A DNA stretch of 64,000 bases, from positions 1-64,000 of the forward strand of contig ONGP01000018.1 of NCBI GenBank assembly GCA_900317405.1, in the 5' to 3' direction. The position numbers and the translations under genes were made by a program. Under the pieces are notes generated by a model. It was not told where the DNA came from. It saw only the letters and a program-made list of their open reading frames with translations, and searched no databases. Each line of letters opens with the position of its first letter. The stretch's first letter is position 1. The DNA is from an uncultured Prevotella sp. Lineage in GTDB: Bacteria > Bacteroidota > Bacteroidia > Bacteroidales > Bacteroidaceae. Shown here one piece after another: positions 53,344-62,968 of the stretch.

Positions 53344-54849
53344 TTATTTGATGTATTCAGAAAAGTCAGTCAGTTTCATATCGCCCTTACGAGCCAATGT
53401 GTCATGCATGGCAAAAGCAGCAGGCAAGTTGTGACGGGTCTGGCCCATCTTAGAGATCTTAAGGTAATCCCACAGCAGCTGCTTGTAATCAGGATGTGCA
53501 CAATTCTCGATGATGAGTTCTGCACGCTGAGCAGGACTCTTACCACGCAAATCGGCAACACCCTGCTCGGTTACGATGATATTAACATCGTGCTCTGATG
53601 AGTCCTGATGGCTTACAAAAGGTACAATAGAACTGATAACTCCACCCTTTGCGATAGATGGACAAGTAAATATAGATAGGTAGGCATTGCGGATGAAGTC
53701 ACCACTACCACCAATACCATTCATCATCTTAACACCACTGATATGGGTTGAATTTACGTTTCCGTAGAGATCGGCCTCGATAGCTGTATTGATAGCAATC
53801 ACACCCAATCGACGGATGATCTCAGGCGAATTGGAAATCTCGCTCTGACGCAGAGTAAGGTGATGCTTCATATAGTCCATGTTGTCGTAAACCTGCATCA
53901 GACAATCGTTAGATACGGTCAACGAGCAAGCCGAAGCATCTTTTACACGTCCGTTAAGCATCATCTCAATTACAGAGTTCTGGATAACCTCTGTATAGAT
54001 GTTGAAGTTAGGCACATGCTTGTCCTCGCCCAGAGCACCAAGAATAGCATTGGCAGTAGAACCCACACCACTCTGCAATGGAAGGAACTCCTTGGGGATA
54101 CGTCCCTTATGCATCTCCTCTACCAAGAACTCTGCAGTAAGGAATCCAATCTTTTCGGTAACAGGGTCACTATCCTTGAAAGCACGAGCCTCATCAGGGA
54201 TATTACACTCTACCACGCCTACAACCTTATCCTTAGGAATGCTTACATAAGGCTTACCAATGCGGTCGCCAACATTCTCAATGGGGATAGCTTTGCGATA
54301 AGGCGGGTCCAATGGCTCATATACGTCGTGAATGAACTTGGCGTTAGCATTGTGAAATGAGTTAAGCTCTAGGATAACCTTCTTGGCAAGGCGAGCTGCA
54401 GTAGGTGAGATACCGCCAGCAGCAGTAAGATATACATGGTAATCGTTGCCAACCTCCTCGATGTCGCAAACTTCAAGGATTGCCCAATCCACATCGCCAT
54501 AGAAACCATAACGCAACTCCTGAGCCATATGACTCAAGTGGAGGTCGTTATAAGGAATCTCGCCCATGTTAACATGCTTGCGAAAATCTGGATTAGTTGT
54601 ATAAGGTGCACGGTATTTGATGGCCTGAGCATTTGCCAGATCACCATCAGTGCTCTGTCCTGTCGAAGCGCCAGTAAAGATGCCAACTTTAAATTCGCGA
54701 CCAGCCTCGTGTTCAGCTACCGCAATCTTAGCCAATTCCTTGGTTGTTGCCTTAGCCACACCAGCTGGTGTAAAGCCACTCATAGCGATATTCTCGCCGT
54801 TCTTAATCAATGCTGCAGCCTCGGCAGCAGTAATACGCGTATATGCCAT
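53344..54849 (-). CDS. Acetyl-CoA hydrolase/CoA-transferase family protein
   Basis: 501 residues from the ATG at 54849; a longer frame to 54879 would start upstream of the promoter's start point. Family marks include MSGFTPAGVAKATTKELAK, FTGASTGQSTDGDLA, QSGVGSTANAILGAL and VTEQGVADLRGKSPAQRAE, the last following the region of the catalytic Glu. In Bacteroidota such enzymes usually move CoA between succinyl-CoA and acetate, or propionate, linking to succinate/propionate fermentation. The exact acyl pair is not readable. Confidence 0.92.
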   Translation of the reverse strand: MAYTRITAAEAAALIKNGENIAMSGFTPAGVAKATTKELAKIAVAEHEAGREFKVGIFTGASTGQSTDGDLANAQAIKYRAPYTTNPDFRKHVNMGEIPYNDLHLSHMAQELRYGFYGDVDWAILEVCDIEEVGNDYHVYLTAAGGISPTAARLAKKVILELNSFHNANAKFIHDVYEPLDPPYRKAIPIENVGDRIGKPYVSIPKDKVVGVVECNIPDEARAFKDSDPVTEKIGFLTAEFLVEEMHKGRIPKEFLPLQSGVGSTANAILGALGEDKHVPNFNIYTEVIQNSVIEMMLNGRVKDASACSLTVSNDCLMQVYDNMDYMKHHLTLRQSEISNSPEIIRRLGVIAINTAIEADLYGNVNSTHISGVKMMNGIGGSGDFIRNAYLSIFTCPSIAKGGVISSIVPFVSHQDSSEHDVNIIVTEQGVADLRGKSPAQRAELIIENCAHPDYKQLLWDYLKISKMGQTRHNLPAAFAMHDTLARKGDMKLTDFSEYIK

Positions 54850-54855
54850 AATAGT

Positions 54856-54884
54856 CCAAATTTGCAAATTTGGGTGCAAATTTA
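54856..54884 (-). promoter_or_regulatory. -7 box and 18-bp palindrome before the CoA-transferase gene
   Basis: TAAATTTG on the minus strand (opposite 54877-54884) is the -7 box. Between it and the start codon lies a perfect 18-bp palindrome, CCAAATTTGCAAATTTGG (54856-54873), at the expected transcription start, a plausible operator or 5' hairpin. Confidence 0.65.
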
Positions 54885-54930
54885 CAACTTTTTAGCCAAA
54901 CAACCAAGAAAAACACCTAACTCTTAACAA

Positions 54931-55578
54931 TTATAAGTACTCCATTAACACGTCCCAGACTGCAATGATATGACAAATGCTGCCAGCCAAGACAAAAAAG
55001 TGGAATACGGAATGCATATATTTGGTCTTATTCAGAGAATAAAAAATTGCTCCTGTGATGTAAAAAACGCCCTCTGCAACAATCCAACTAACAGCAGCTG
55101 TCGACACAGAATCGATAAGTGGTTTAAAAGCAACGAGCACACTCAAGCCCATTCCAACAAAACAAAATGTCTCGATATTTGAATGTTCTTCAAGATGAAT
55201 AAGACTGATTATCGTGCCAGCAATCGCACAAGCCCAAACAAAGCAAAAAAGGCTCCAACCCCAATAGCCTTGTTCACGCAATGCAATCAGTGTTAATGGG
55301 GAATACGAGCCAGCTATATGCCAATAAATAGCAGCATGATCCCACTTACGCAAACGCTCTTTCCACTTAGAATGATGCTTTATCGAGTGGTAAATAGTAG
55401 ATGCTGCATACGACCCCAGCATACCAAAAAGGTAAAGAATTACTCCAACTCTTGCCCAGTCATTATCAGCTTGGAAGCACCACACCAAAAATATGATACC
55501 AAAAACAACTCCCAGCAGGATTCCTCCCCCATGAGATGCCGCATTCCATATTTCCTCTTTTTTGGTGTATCTAATCAT
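54931..55578 (-). CDS. Hemolysin III/PAQR family membrane protein
   Basis: 215 residues with seven membrane helices. Motifs: EEIWNAASHGGGILLGVVFG (first His), SYAASTIYHSIKHHSKWKERLRKWDHAAIYWHIAGSY split over helices two and three, and HSVFHFFVLAGSICHIIAVW at the end. The conserved Ser/His/Asp set is that of the PAQR family, thought to be metal-dependent membrane hydrolases. A -7 box (TAACTTTG, opposite 55605-55612) lies upstream, divergent from the next operon. Confidence 0.92.
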   Translation of the reverse strand: MIRYTKKEEIWNAASHGGGILLGVVFGIIFLVWCFQADNDWARVGVILYLFGMLGSYAASTIYHSIKHHSKWKERLRKWDHAAIYWHIAGSYSPLTLIALREQGYWGWSLFCFVWACAIAGTIISLIHLEEHSNIETFCFVGMGLSVLVAFKPLIDSVSTAAVSWIVAEGVFYITGAIFYSLNKTKYMHSVFHFFVLAGSICHIIAVWDVLMEYL

Positions 55579-55661
55579 GCTTTCTCTTTACCATTTGAGC
55601 GCTGCAAAGTTAAGACTTTCTTTGAAAATAACACAGAATTTAGTAAAAAACTTGCAAAACA

Positions 55662-55693
55662 TTTGGAAGTTTCGGATATTTTTCATATTTTTG
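55662..55693 (+). promoter_or_regulatory. Promoter of the seven-gene envelope operon
   Basis: TTTG at 55662-55665, 20 bases, TATTTTTG at 55686-55693, 57 bases before the first ATG. No further promoter is seen down to 63612. Confidence 0.72.
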
Positions 55694-55750
55694 CCCACGG
55701 TATACTATAGATATTTCGAATTATTAACCAATAACTTTTGAGAGAGAACA

Positions 55751-56551
55751 ATGAGATCTATTAATAAACTTGTTGCAATTTCCATTATGTGGTTCACCAT
55801 TCCACAAGTATCCTTCGCCCAAAAGAAACATTTTGAAGGCGAGATAACCCATAATGTATCCATTACATTAGACAAGACTGCCCGTAAGTTCTTAAAAGGA
55901 AGCGATGGTGCCTACGAGATGAAGACCATATATAAAAATGGTAACGAGTTAAACCACGAGGGGTATTACGGGTTTATCACATTAATATCGAGAGCGAAGG
56001 ATTCTGTCTATATGTACCAACCCGACATTAAGAAAGGGTATAAATGCTCATTCTCTGCCTCGATCGCAGACTTCAAGGAAACAAGAAAGGAGATGAAAAG
56101 TTCTATCAGTTCCACAGGCGAGGCAAAAGAGATGTATGGCATAACCTTTAAAAGATATAAAGGTGAAGAGACATCAGATGCCACTTTGGACACAAGCGAT
56201 CAACTCGACTACTGGATATGCCCTGATTTCGACGATACCTGGGTTTCAAACATCAAGGTACCTGGTTTGATTCAGTATCTAGACTACTTCAACAAAACTA
56301 AAATTCCCATCTTGGGTACAATGACACAGCACTTGGAGATGAGCATCAAGGAACTTAAAGTCCGCGAGGTGAGCGACAGCGAGTTTGCTCTTCCTACAGA
56401 CATCACTTTCACACTAGTAAGCAACCAAGCTACAGCCGAATCGAAATTGAAGAAGGATCATAAGAAGTGGACTAAGGAGCATGGCAAGAAAGTGGGCGAG
56501 GACATACAGACCCGCGGTGCTGCAAAGACCAAAGGTGATTGGGATTTTTAA
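55751..56551 (+). CDS. Secreted protein of unknown function (DUF4412-like pattern)
   Basis: 266 residues with a signal peptide (ends VSFAQ). The mature protein begins with a strand typical of periplasmic lipid- or ligand-binding sandwiches (KHFEGEITHNVSITLD) and has repeated strands (AYEMKTIYKNGNELNHEGYY, KDSVYMYQPDIKKGYKCSF) plus a basic tail (LKKDHKKWTKEHGKK). It resembles DUF4412-type proteins but the match is not firm. First gene of the operon that runs to the CHASE2 gene and beyond. Confidence 0.75.
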   Translation: MRSINKLVAISIMWFTIPQVSFAQKKHFEGEITHNVSITLDKTARKFLKGSDGAYEMKTIYKNGNELNHEGYYGFITLISRAKDSVYMYQPDIKKGYKCSFSASIADFKETRKEMKSSISSTGEAKEMYGITFKRYKGEETSDATLDTSDQLDYWICPDFDDTWVSNIKVPGLIQYLDYFNKTKIPILGTMTQHLEMSIKELKVREVSDSEFALPTDITFTLVSNQATAESKLKKDHKKWTKEHGKKVGEDIQTRGAAKTKGDWDF

Positions 56552-56595
56552 ACCTTCTGGACATTTTTACCTCTAATATATAAGATGTAACTAAA

Positions 56596-57807
56596 ATGAA
56601 AAAACTGTTTATTATACTAACCCTGAGCTTTTTGGCACATACAAGCTATGCCCAGAACGACGAGGACTTCAAGTACATGAGAGGTTCGCTCTGTATCATG
56701 ATGGTAGAGCACCCAGCCCTAGAATTCAACGAACAGATTGAGAAAGCATTCGAGAAAATGCCTATACCCAACCGTTTCAATAGTCATGAGTTGGGAGTTA
56801 GAATTCTTAGTTTCCCAAATAGCGACGACCAGTTGGCCAATCTCAAGATATTCAGCAATGAGAATCAATTAGCCAAGCGCATTGTATCAAAGTGGTTCGG
56901 TCGCGATAAGAATACAGGTGCTTTCAATATCAATCTGCTGAAAGAACGTGGACACTATAGCGCCACAAAGATTGATGTCAAGGCTGCTATGGCCCAGCAA
57001 AGAGGAATGGCTGTGCTCGAGGACTTGGGCGAGAACCTGATTGGCCATACTTATTGGGTAGTTAACGACATTAAGTATGTGAATCAAGGCAATTTCTTTA
57101 AGAGTGTAAAAGATGTCGCCAGTTTTACCAAGGATGCGGTCGGCAATAAGACCACATCACTCGAAGAAACCTTGGGTATAGACTTTGAAGATTCTGCCAT
57201 AGATTTGCTCGACAACGTCAAAGGATTCCGCGTAAAAATCACCTCGCATCTTTTCCGTCTGAAATGGGACGAGGAGACTTCAAACACTTTCTACAACGAG
57301 TACTACACAGAGACCCCCGAAGAAGATGCAGATAAAGTCAGTGGATTTAAGGGAGACAAGGACCTATTTAAAATGGAATATGTAGGTTCTGTTACCAGCA
57401 CCAGTAGTAAGACCTCCGTATTAGGAGTAACCACTAACGAGCAGATGATCCGTAAGGTTTGTGCGCGTGCTCTTGACAAAAACATTGCTGACTTACAGCA
57501 TAAGTTTGCCGACTTCCGTATCAAGGCCCCGCTGATTAGTGTTGAACCACTAAAAGCATACGTTGGCATGAAGGAAGATATCAACGAGAAATCACGCTAC
57601 GAAGTCCTGGAGGCTGTTCCAGATGAGCGTGGCGTAACTACATACAAGCGTGTAGGCCTTATCAAGCCCATCAAGGACAAGATTTGGGACAACCGCTTTA
57701 TGGCTGACGAAGAAAAGACTACCGAAGCTGCCCTTGATGGAACTCTGTTCGAAAAGATTTCTGGCAAGGACTTCTACCCTGGAATGCTCATTCGCGAGAC
57801 AAAATGA
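56596..57807 (+). CDS. Secreted protein of unknown function
   Basis: 403 residues with a signal peptide (ends TSYAQ). It is alpha/beta in pattern without recognised motifs. A repeated theme is basic-aromatic strands (GLIKPIKDKIWDNRFMADEE, YKRVGLIK). The C-terminus, SGKDFYPGMLIRETK, resembles the end of a beta-sandwich. The spacing is 44 bases behind and 42 ahead, so it is in the operon. It appears to be a Bacteroidota-specific family. Confidence 0.78.
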   Translation: MKKLFIILTLSFLAHTSYAQNDEDFKYMRGSLCIMMVEHPALEFNEQIEKAFEKMPIPNRFNSHELGVRILSFPNSDDQLANLKIFSNENQLAKRIVSKWFGRDKNTGAFNINLLKERGHYSATKIDVKAAMAQQRGMAVLEDLGENLIGHTYWVVNDIKYVNQGNFFKSVKDVASFTKDAVGNKTTSLEETLGIDFEDSAIDLLDNVKGFRVKITSHLFRLKWDEETSNTFYNEYYTETPEEDADKVSGFKGDKDLFKMEYVGSVTSTSSKTSVLGVTTNEQMIRKVCARALDKNIADLQHKFADFRIKAPLISVEPLKAYVGMKEDINEKSRYEVLEAVPDERGVTTYKRVGLIKPIKDKIWDNRFMADEEKTTEAALDGTLFEKISGKDFYPGMLIRETK

Positions 57808-57849
57808 GACAAGATAATCCTATTATTAACAACTTAAAACATTTCTATT

Positions 57850-58470
57850 ATGAAAGCTATTAAATTTTTTGCAGCTTTGTTTATGATGTTTGCCGTATCG
57901 GCAAGTGTAGATGCTCAGGAACTGAGTAAGGCCAATCAGAAACTGCTGAAGAAGCAGCTTAAGGAATTCAAGGCTGAAGGCTGGAAGGTCAACCCAGGCC
58001 AACTACCACTTGAGACCCAGCTAACAAAGTCTTTCACTTCTCAATCAGAAGTTGACGCTATGGGATACGAAGTATGGATTGTTGGCGAGGGCCGTAGCAC
58101 TGGTACTGTATACGATGCTGCCAGAACTCAGGCTATGACTGTAGCAAAGGGCGAAATCGCCACCAAGCTGAGAACCGACATGACTTCCACTATCGAACAG
58201 GATCTGGCCAACGAACAGTTTGGTGCTGATGAGGCAGAGTCAATCGCTAAGACAATTGTTAGTCAGCAGGGCCGTAGTATCGACCAGCAGCTGAACCGTC
58301 CTAAGACTCTGATGGAGTGCTGGCGCAAGTTGCCTAACGGCAATACCGAGGTACTAATCCGTTGCGCTATCTCTGCCGACACTGTTAGCAAACTCGCCAA
58401 GGCCGCTATCCAGCAGGCACGCCGCGACAATCTGATTAAGGATGTAGAAAAAGTTAAGGCAAAGAACTAA
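57850..58470 (+). CDS. Secreted LPP20-like protein
   Basis: 206 residues with a signal peptide (ends VDAQ). The core has the pattern of LPP20-type proteins: an opening strand then a helix of regularly spaced Ala (YDAARTQAMTVAKGEIATKL) and a final strand (EVLIRCAISADTVSKLA). No lipobox is present. Such proteins are envelope-associated with unknown activity. The last base of its stop codon is the first base of the next gene's ATG. Confidence 0.78.
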   Translation: MKAIKFFAALFMMFAVSASVDAQELSKANQKLLKKQLKEFKAEGWKVNPGQLPLETQLTKSFTSQSEVDAMGYEVWIVGEGRSTGTVYDAARTQAMTVAKGEIATKLRTDMTSTIEQDLANEQFGADEAESIAKTIVSQQGRSIDQQLNRPKTLMECWRKLPNGNTEVLIRCAISADTVSKLAKAAIQQARRDNLIKDVEKVKAKN

Positions 58471-59372
58471 TGAAACAATTGCTCATACTGATCACCATAT
58501 TCTCCTGGACGCTGACAACTAGCGCCCAGGAGAAGGGTAAAGTAAAAACGGTGGAGGATACCTATTTATATGAGATACCCTCCAACGTTTCCTATGCCCA
58601 GGCTTGTCAGTTTGCGCTCGTAAAAGCGCAGAATGCAGCTATCGAGAAGGAATTCGGTACGTCTGTAAGTCAAAACGACGTTGTTCTTATTTCCAATGAG
58701 AACGGCCAGTCGAGTACCTCATTCCATTCCATGACAAGTGGTCAGGTGAGAGGTGTGTGGCTGGGTGACGTAGCCGAACCGAAGTTTGAACGCGTGCTCG
58801 ATGGAGGCAGAGACCTGCTGAAGGTTACCGTCAAGGGTAAAATCAGAGAACTGGTTACTGCCGGCGTAGAGTTCGAAGCTAAACCACTGCGTGTCCAGCC
58901 AGACAAGAAGCTCGTGTCCGACACCTTTAAAAATGGTGAGGACTTTTTCCTTTATTTCAAGTCACCCGTCGATGGATACCTCACGGTATTCTTGTTCGAC
59001 ATCCTCTCAAATCAGGTATTCTGTATGCTGCCTTACCAGAGTTCAGGCAAGGGCTCTTTTGCCGTTACCCACGACAAGGAATACTATCTGTTCTCTGCAG
59101 CAAAAGCCGACCCTGCAGATGGTGAGGTTGACGAAGTAGTACTTACCTGTACGGAGGGAAACACTGAAGAATACAATAACCTTTATGTAATCTTCTCGCC
59201 TAATAACTATGCAAAAATAAGTTCTAAGGTTGGACAGAAGCAACTGTCTGACGACCTTATCGTACCAAGTTCGCTCGACTACAAGGAATTCAATGCCTGG
59301 CTGACTAAGTATCAACAGAAGGACGAACAGATGCAAGTAGAACGCATCCCCATTAGAATAGAAAACAACTAA
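58470..59372 (+). CDS. Secreted DUF4384 domain protein
   Basis: 300 residues with a signal peptide (ends TTSAQ). The first half repeats the Ala-spaced helix seen in the LPP20-like neighbour (YAQACQFALVKAQNAAIEKE). The second half, from about residue 150, is a DUF4384-type sandwich (FFLYFKSPVDGYLTVFLFD, VFCMLPYQSSGKGSFAV). DUF4384 is often found on proteins that also carry kinase, caspase or TPR domains and is thought to act as a binding module. The next gene starts 13 bases downstream. Confidence 0.85.
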   Translation: MKQLLILITIFSWTLTTSAQEKGKVKTVEDTYLYEIPSNVSYAQACQFALVKAQNAAIEKEFGTSVSQNDVVLISNENGQSSTSFHSMTSGQVRGVWLGDVAEPKFERVLDGGRDLLKVTVKGKIRELVTAGVEFEAKPLRVQPDKKLVSDTFKNGEDFFLYFKSPVDGYLTVFLFDILSNQVFCMLPYQSSGKGSFAVTHDKEYYLFSAAKADPADGEVDEVVLTCTEGNTEEYNNLYVIFSPNNYAKISSKVGQKQLSDDLIVPSSLDYKEFNAWLTKYQQKDEQMQVERIPIRIENN

Positions 59373-59385
59373 AACTTATATAGAT

Positions 59386-61758
59386 ATGAAAAAGCTATCG
59401 CTCACATTACTCAGTCTGGTTCTGTTCATTGGCATGGCCTATGCACAGGGTCAGAGACCTCAAAGGCAAAGAGGTAGTCTGAAACAGCAAGTTCAGAACA
59501 AGCAGAAAATGAACTACGATGATTTCGTAAATGATGCAAATAAAAAATACGAGGAATTCCGCGACAGCGTCAACAAGAAGTATGCCGACTTCATGGAGAA
59601 GGCTTGGAAGGACTATCCCATTGAGGATGCCGTTGATCGCCCAAAGGAAGATGACATCAAGCCTATAGAATACGACAAGATGACCGATGAGGATTATCTT
59701 GAGGACATGAAGCGACAGGAGGAGGAAAGAAAACTGGCCGAAGCGCAAAAAAAGCGCGAGGAGGAACAGGCCCGACTAGCTGAGGAAAAGAAAAAACAGG
59801 AGGAAGAGCAGGCTCGACTGGCTGCCGAACAAAAGCAGCGCGAAGAAGAGCAGGCCCGACTGCTTGAGGAGCAGAAAAAGCAGGAAGAAGAGCAGGCTCG
59901 CTTAGCTGCCGAAAAACAAAAGCAGGAAGAAGAGAAGGCCCGCATACTTGCTGAAAAGAAAAAGCAGCAGGAAGAAAAAGCCCGTATGCTAGCCGAAAAG
60001 AAAAAGCAGCAGGAAGAAAAAGCAAAGTTACTGGCTGAACAGAAGAAACAGCAGGACGAGCTTAAGCGTATAGCCGCTCTGAAGAAGCAGCAGGAAGAGC
60101 AGCAGAAGTTGCTCGAGAAGCAACAGAAGAAGGAAGAGTTAGCCAAGCTGTTAGCCGAGAAAAAGAAGCAGGAAGAGCTGGAAAAGCAGGCTCTGGCCAA
60201 GCAGAAGGAGCAGGAGCGCCAGCAGAAACTGCTAGAGGAACAGCAGCGTAAGCAAGAGGAAGAGGCACGACTGCTTGAGGAGAAACTGAAGAAGCAAGAA
60301 GAGCAGCAGCGTCTGCTCGAGGAGAAGCAGCGTCAACAGGAGGAGAAGGCTCGTTTGCTGGCAGAAAAGAAAAAGAAGCAGGAAGAGCAGAAGCGACTGT
60401 TAGAAGAAAAGAAGAAGCAACAGGAAGAGCAGAAGCGACTCTTAGCCGAGCAGAAGAAGAAGCAGGAAGAAGAGCAGGCTCGTCTGGCTGCCGAGAAGAA
60501 GAAGCAGGAGGAGCAAGAGCGAATCCTGGCTGAACAGAAAAAGAAGCAGCAGGAGAAGCAGAGCAAGCCTATCGAGGCTGTTGTTGTGCCCGTGGTTCTT
60601 ACCGTTCCCCCACAGCCAAAGCCAGTTAACCCAATCGTAGAAAACAAGGAGTCGATGACTACAAGCGCATTCGAGTACTATGGCACACCGATGAAGGTTA
60701 GATGGGGTAATGCTGAGAAATTCAAGCTTACCGACACCTCTAAGAAGGGTATCTCTGATGCATTCCTGGAGCTCACATCTAAGGGTTATACCAATCTGGT
60801 TCACGACTGCCTGGAGCTCCGCAAAGAGTACAAACTTTGCGACTGGGCATACTACAAAATGCTTCAGACGATATCTGAGAAAGCTTGCGGCAAGGGTACT
60901 AACGAGGCCGTTTTCCTCCAGGGCGTATTGCTCAACCAGTCTGGCTATCAGATACGTTTTGCTCTTGAAGACAATACAAAACTGCACGTAATGTCTAGAA
61001 TGGATGGTTTCCCATACGATCGCGGCTATTTGATAGCCGACGGAAAACTGTTCTTCCTGATGGATGGTTGCAAGGCCAAGAACCTTACAGTCTGCGACGC
61101 CGCTTATCCTGGCGAGCAGATGATGAGCCTTGGTGTTCACGAGCAGCCTGAGTTCAAGAAGAATCTGTCAGACAATCGCACAGTCATCTCACGTTTCGTC
61201 AACGTGAAGGCCGACATGCAGATGAACAAGAATCTGATGGACTTCTATACCGACTATCCTACATCTTATGACGGTAAGGATATGATGACCCGCTGGGCTT
61301 ACTACGCTAATACACCAGTAGCTCCTGAGGTTAAGGATAAGGTTTACCCACAGCTCAAGGAGCAGATTGGTAATGCTCCAAAACTGATGGCAGCCAACAT
61401 GCTTCTGAACTGGGTTCAGATGGGACTCACCTACGCATATGACGAAAAGGTTTGGGGACACGACCGCGCATTCTTCGCCGAAGAGAGTCTGTTCTATCCG
61501 TTCTGCGACTGTGAGGACCGTTCTATCCTATTCTCACATCTTATTCGCGACTTGCTTGATCTCGATGTCGTACTGGTTTACTACCCAGGTCACCTCTATA
61601 CAGCAGTTTGCTTCAACGAGGATGTAACTGGCGATTATATCATGGTAAACGGCAAGAAGTTTACTGTAGCCGATCCTACCTATTATAATGCCAACGTGGG
61701 TAAGACCATGAGTAAGATGGATAACTCTAAGGCTAAGGTAATTCTTCTTAAGCGCTAA
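59386..61758 (+). CDS. Exported helical-rod protein with C-terminal transglutaminase-like domain
   Basis: 790 residues. Signal peptide (ends YAQ), a short helical head (NYDDFVNDANKKYEEFRDSV), then about 270 residues (121-394) of nearly pure Lys/Gln/Glu/Arg/Leu/Ala in roughly nineteen 14-residue units such as KKQQEEKARLLAEK. A Pro/Val linker (VVPVVLTVPPQPKPV) leads to a transglutaminase-like fold. There, FCDCEDRSILFSHLIRDLL holds the likely nucleophile Cys, YPGHLYTAVCF the His and VADPTYYNANVG the Asp. A single helix or coiled coil of this length could reach about 40 nm, enough to span the periplasm, as in TolA. Activity could be protein cross-linking, amide cleavage or binding only. Confidence 0.87.
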   Translation: MKKLSLTLLSLVLFIGMAYAQGQRPQRQRGSLKQQVQNKQKMNYDDFVNDANKKYEEFRDSVNKKYADFMEKAWKDYPIEDAVDRPKEDDIKPIEYDKMTDEDYLEDMKRQEEERKLAEAQKKREEEQARLAEEKKKQEEEQARLAAEQKQREEEQARLLEEQKKQEEEQARLAAEKQKQEEEKARILAEKKKQQEEKARMLAEKKKQQEEKAKLLAEQKKQQDELKRIAALKKQQEEQQKLLEKQQKKEELAKLLAEKKKQEELEKQALAKQKEQERQQKLLEEQQRKQEEEARLLEEKLKKQEEQQRLLEEKQRQQEEKARLLAEKKKKQEEQKRLLEEKKKQQEEQKRLLAEQKKKQEEEQARLAAEKKKQEEQERILAEQKKKQQEKQSKPIEAVVVPVVLTVPPQPKPVNPIVENKESMTTSAFEYYGTPMKVRWGNAEKFKLTDTSKKGISDAFLELTSKGYTNLVHDCLELRKEYKLCDWAYYKMLQTISEKACGKGTNEAVFLQGVLLNQSGYQIRFALEDNTKLHVMSRMDGFPYDRGYLIADGKLFFLMDGCKAKNLTVCDAAYPGEQMMSLGVHEQPEFKKNLSDNRTVISRFVNVKADMQMNKNLMDFYTDYPTSYDGKDMMTRWAYYANTPVAPEVKDKVYPQLKEQIGNAPKLMAANMLLNWVQMGLTYAYDEKVWGHDRAFFAEESLFYPFCDCEDRSILFSHLIRDLLDLDVVLVYYPGHLYTAVCFNEDVTGDYIMVNGKKFTVADPTYYNANVGKTMSKMDNSKAKVILLKR
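59746..60566 (+). repeat. 14-residue tandem helical repeat inside the rod protein
   Basis: About nineteen in-frame units of near 42 bases encode KKQEEEQARLAAEK-like blocks (two heptads each). Unit ends vary (LAEK, LEEQ, LAAE), so the array is an old, diverged tandem repeat, not a recent slippage array. Copy number may differ between strains. Confidence 0.85.
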
Positions 61759-61762
61759 GCCT

Positions 61763-62968
61763 ATGAAGACGCCATTCTGGAATACTGTTAAAACGTGGAT
61801 TCGTCAGCGTCGGAGACTGGTAACCCTCTCCGTCCTGACGAGCACGGTTATCATCATTTTTACCTATGTGATGGGTAACTCGGGCTATCCGCTTCCAGGA
61901 GAGACGGGCGCACTAAAGCAGATTACCGACTACAAGAAGTTTCTGGGTATGCAGATAGGCAATGTGCCCGACAGCATACTCTTTATCAACGTGCACTACG
62001 ACAAAATGCTCATTCCCTACGAGGAAAACGAAGTTCCCGTAGGCAATATGGTCATTACCGACCGCGAAAAGTTGTTGCAATTCCTTACCAAAGCTAAGGA
62101 GGTCAACAATTATCGCTACATATTCATGGATGTATTCTTCGAGGAAGGCATGGAGACCGAATACGACTCGGCACTCTTTAGTACCATCAAGTCGATGGAC
62201 CGCATTGTTATTCCCAAACACAAGGGGGTGAACATGTGCGATAGCACTCTCTATCAGAAGGCCTCGAATGCCGACTACGCCACCACTTGGCAGGCACTCA
62301 CCTTTTCACGCTACCAGTACATCCACGACGAGGATGAATCTGTAGCACTCAAGATTTACCAAGATCGCTTTGGTTCTACTATCACGAAACACTGGGGCGG
62401 ACTATGGTATACCGACAATGGCCGACTCTGTCAGAACAGTGCCACACTGCTGCTGCCTATCCGTATCACGGGCAGTTTGCTCGACGAAGAGGGGCAAGCT
62501 CGCGAACGCAACTATATCTACCTGAGTGCCGACTTACTCGATCTCGACGAGGTAATGCCGGTAAGCGAGCAGATTGACGACAAACTCATCGTCATCGGCG
62601 ACTTCAACAGCGACGTACACTCTACGTTCCTTGGTTCACAACCAGGTTCTTCAATTCTGTTCAATGGATATATTGCCCTGTCGCAAGGAGCCCATCTCGT
62701 CAATTGGCTCTATATGGGCATTCTGTTTGTCATCTACATTATTATCGGATTGTTCTACCTTTCAGGACACTCATTCTCATCTATGTGTATGAACCCGTGG
62801 CTCAGCATCGTGCTATCATTTGCCAGTACGGCTACGGTATTCCTGATTATTGCACTTGTGGCCAGTTGGTTCGATCTGGCATTCAATATGTGGGTACCCA
62901 CCACAGTCTACTCTCTCTACGATACATTCATGCAGAAATACAACATCTATAAAAACAAAGCGAAATGA
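61763..62968 (+). CDS. CHASE2-domain membrane sensor
   Basis: 401 residues: an N-terminal membrane helix (LVTLSVLTSTVIIIFTYVM), an extracytoplasmic CHASE2-like domain of about 250 residues (DSILFINVHYDKM, YIFMDVFFEEGMETEYDSAL, DKLIVIGDFNSDVHSTFLGS), and two or three further helices near the C-terminus (MGILFVIYIIIGLFYLSG, IVLSFASTATVFLIIALVAS). Usually CHASE2 precedes a kinase, cyclase or phosphatase domain; here only about 25 residues follow the last helix. It therefore senses without an attached output, presumably through its operon partners. It overlaps the next gene by 4 bases. Confidence 0.87.
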   Translation: MKTPFWNTVKTWIRQRRRLVTLSVLTSTVIIIFTYVMGNSGYPLPGETGALKQITDYKKFLGMQIGNVPDSILFINVHYDKMLIPYEENEVPVGNMVITDREKLLQFLTKAKEVNNYRYIFMDVFFEEGMETEYDSALFSTIKSMDRIVIPKHKGVNMCDSTLYQKASNADYATTWQALTFSRYQYIHDEDESVALKIYQDRFGSTITKHWGGLWYTDNGRLCQNSATLLLPIRITGSLLDEEGQARERNYIYLSADLLDLDEVMPVSEQIDDKLIVIGDFNSDVHSTFLGSQPGSSILFNGYIALSQGAHLVNWLYMGILFVIYIIIGLFYLSGHSFSSMCMNPWLSIVLSFASTATVFLIIALVASWFDLAFNMWVPTTVYSLYDTFMQKYNIYKNKAK

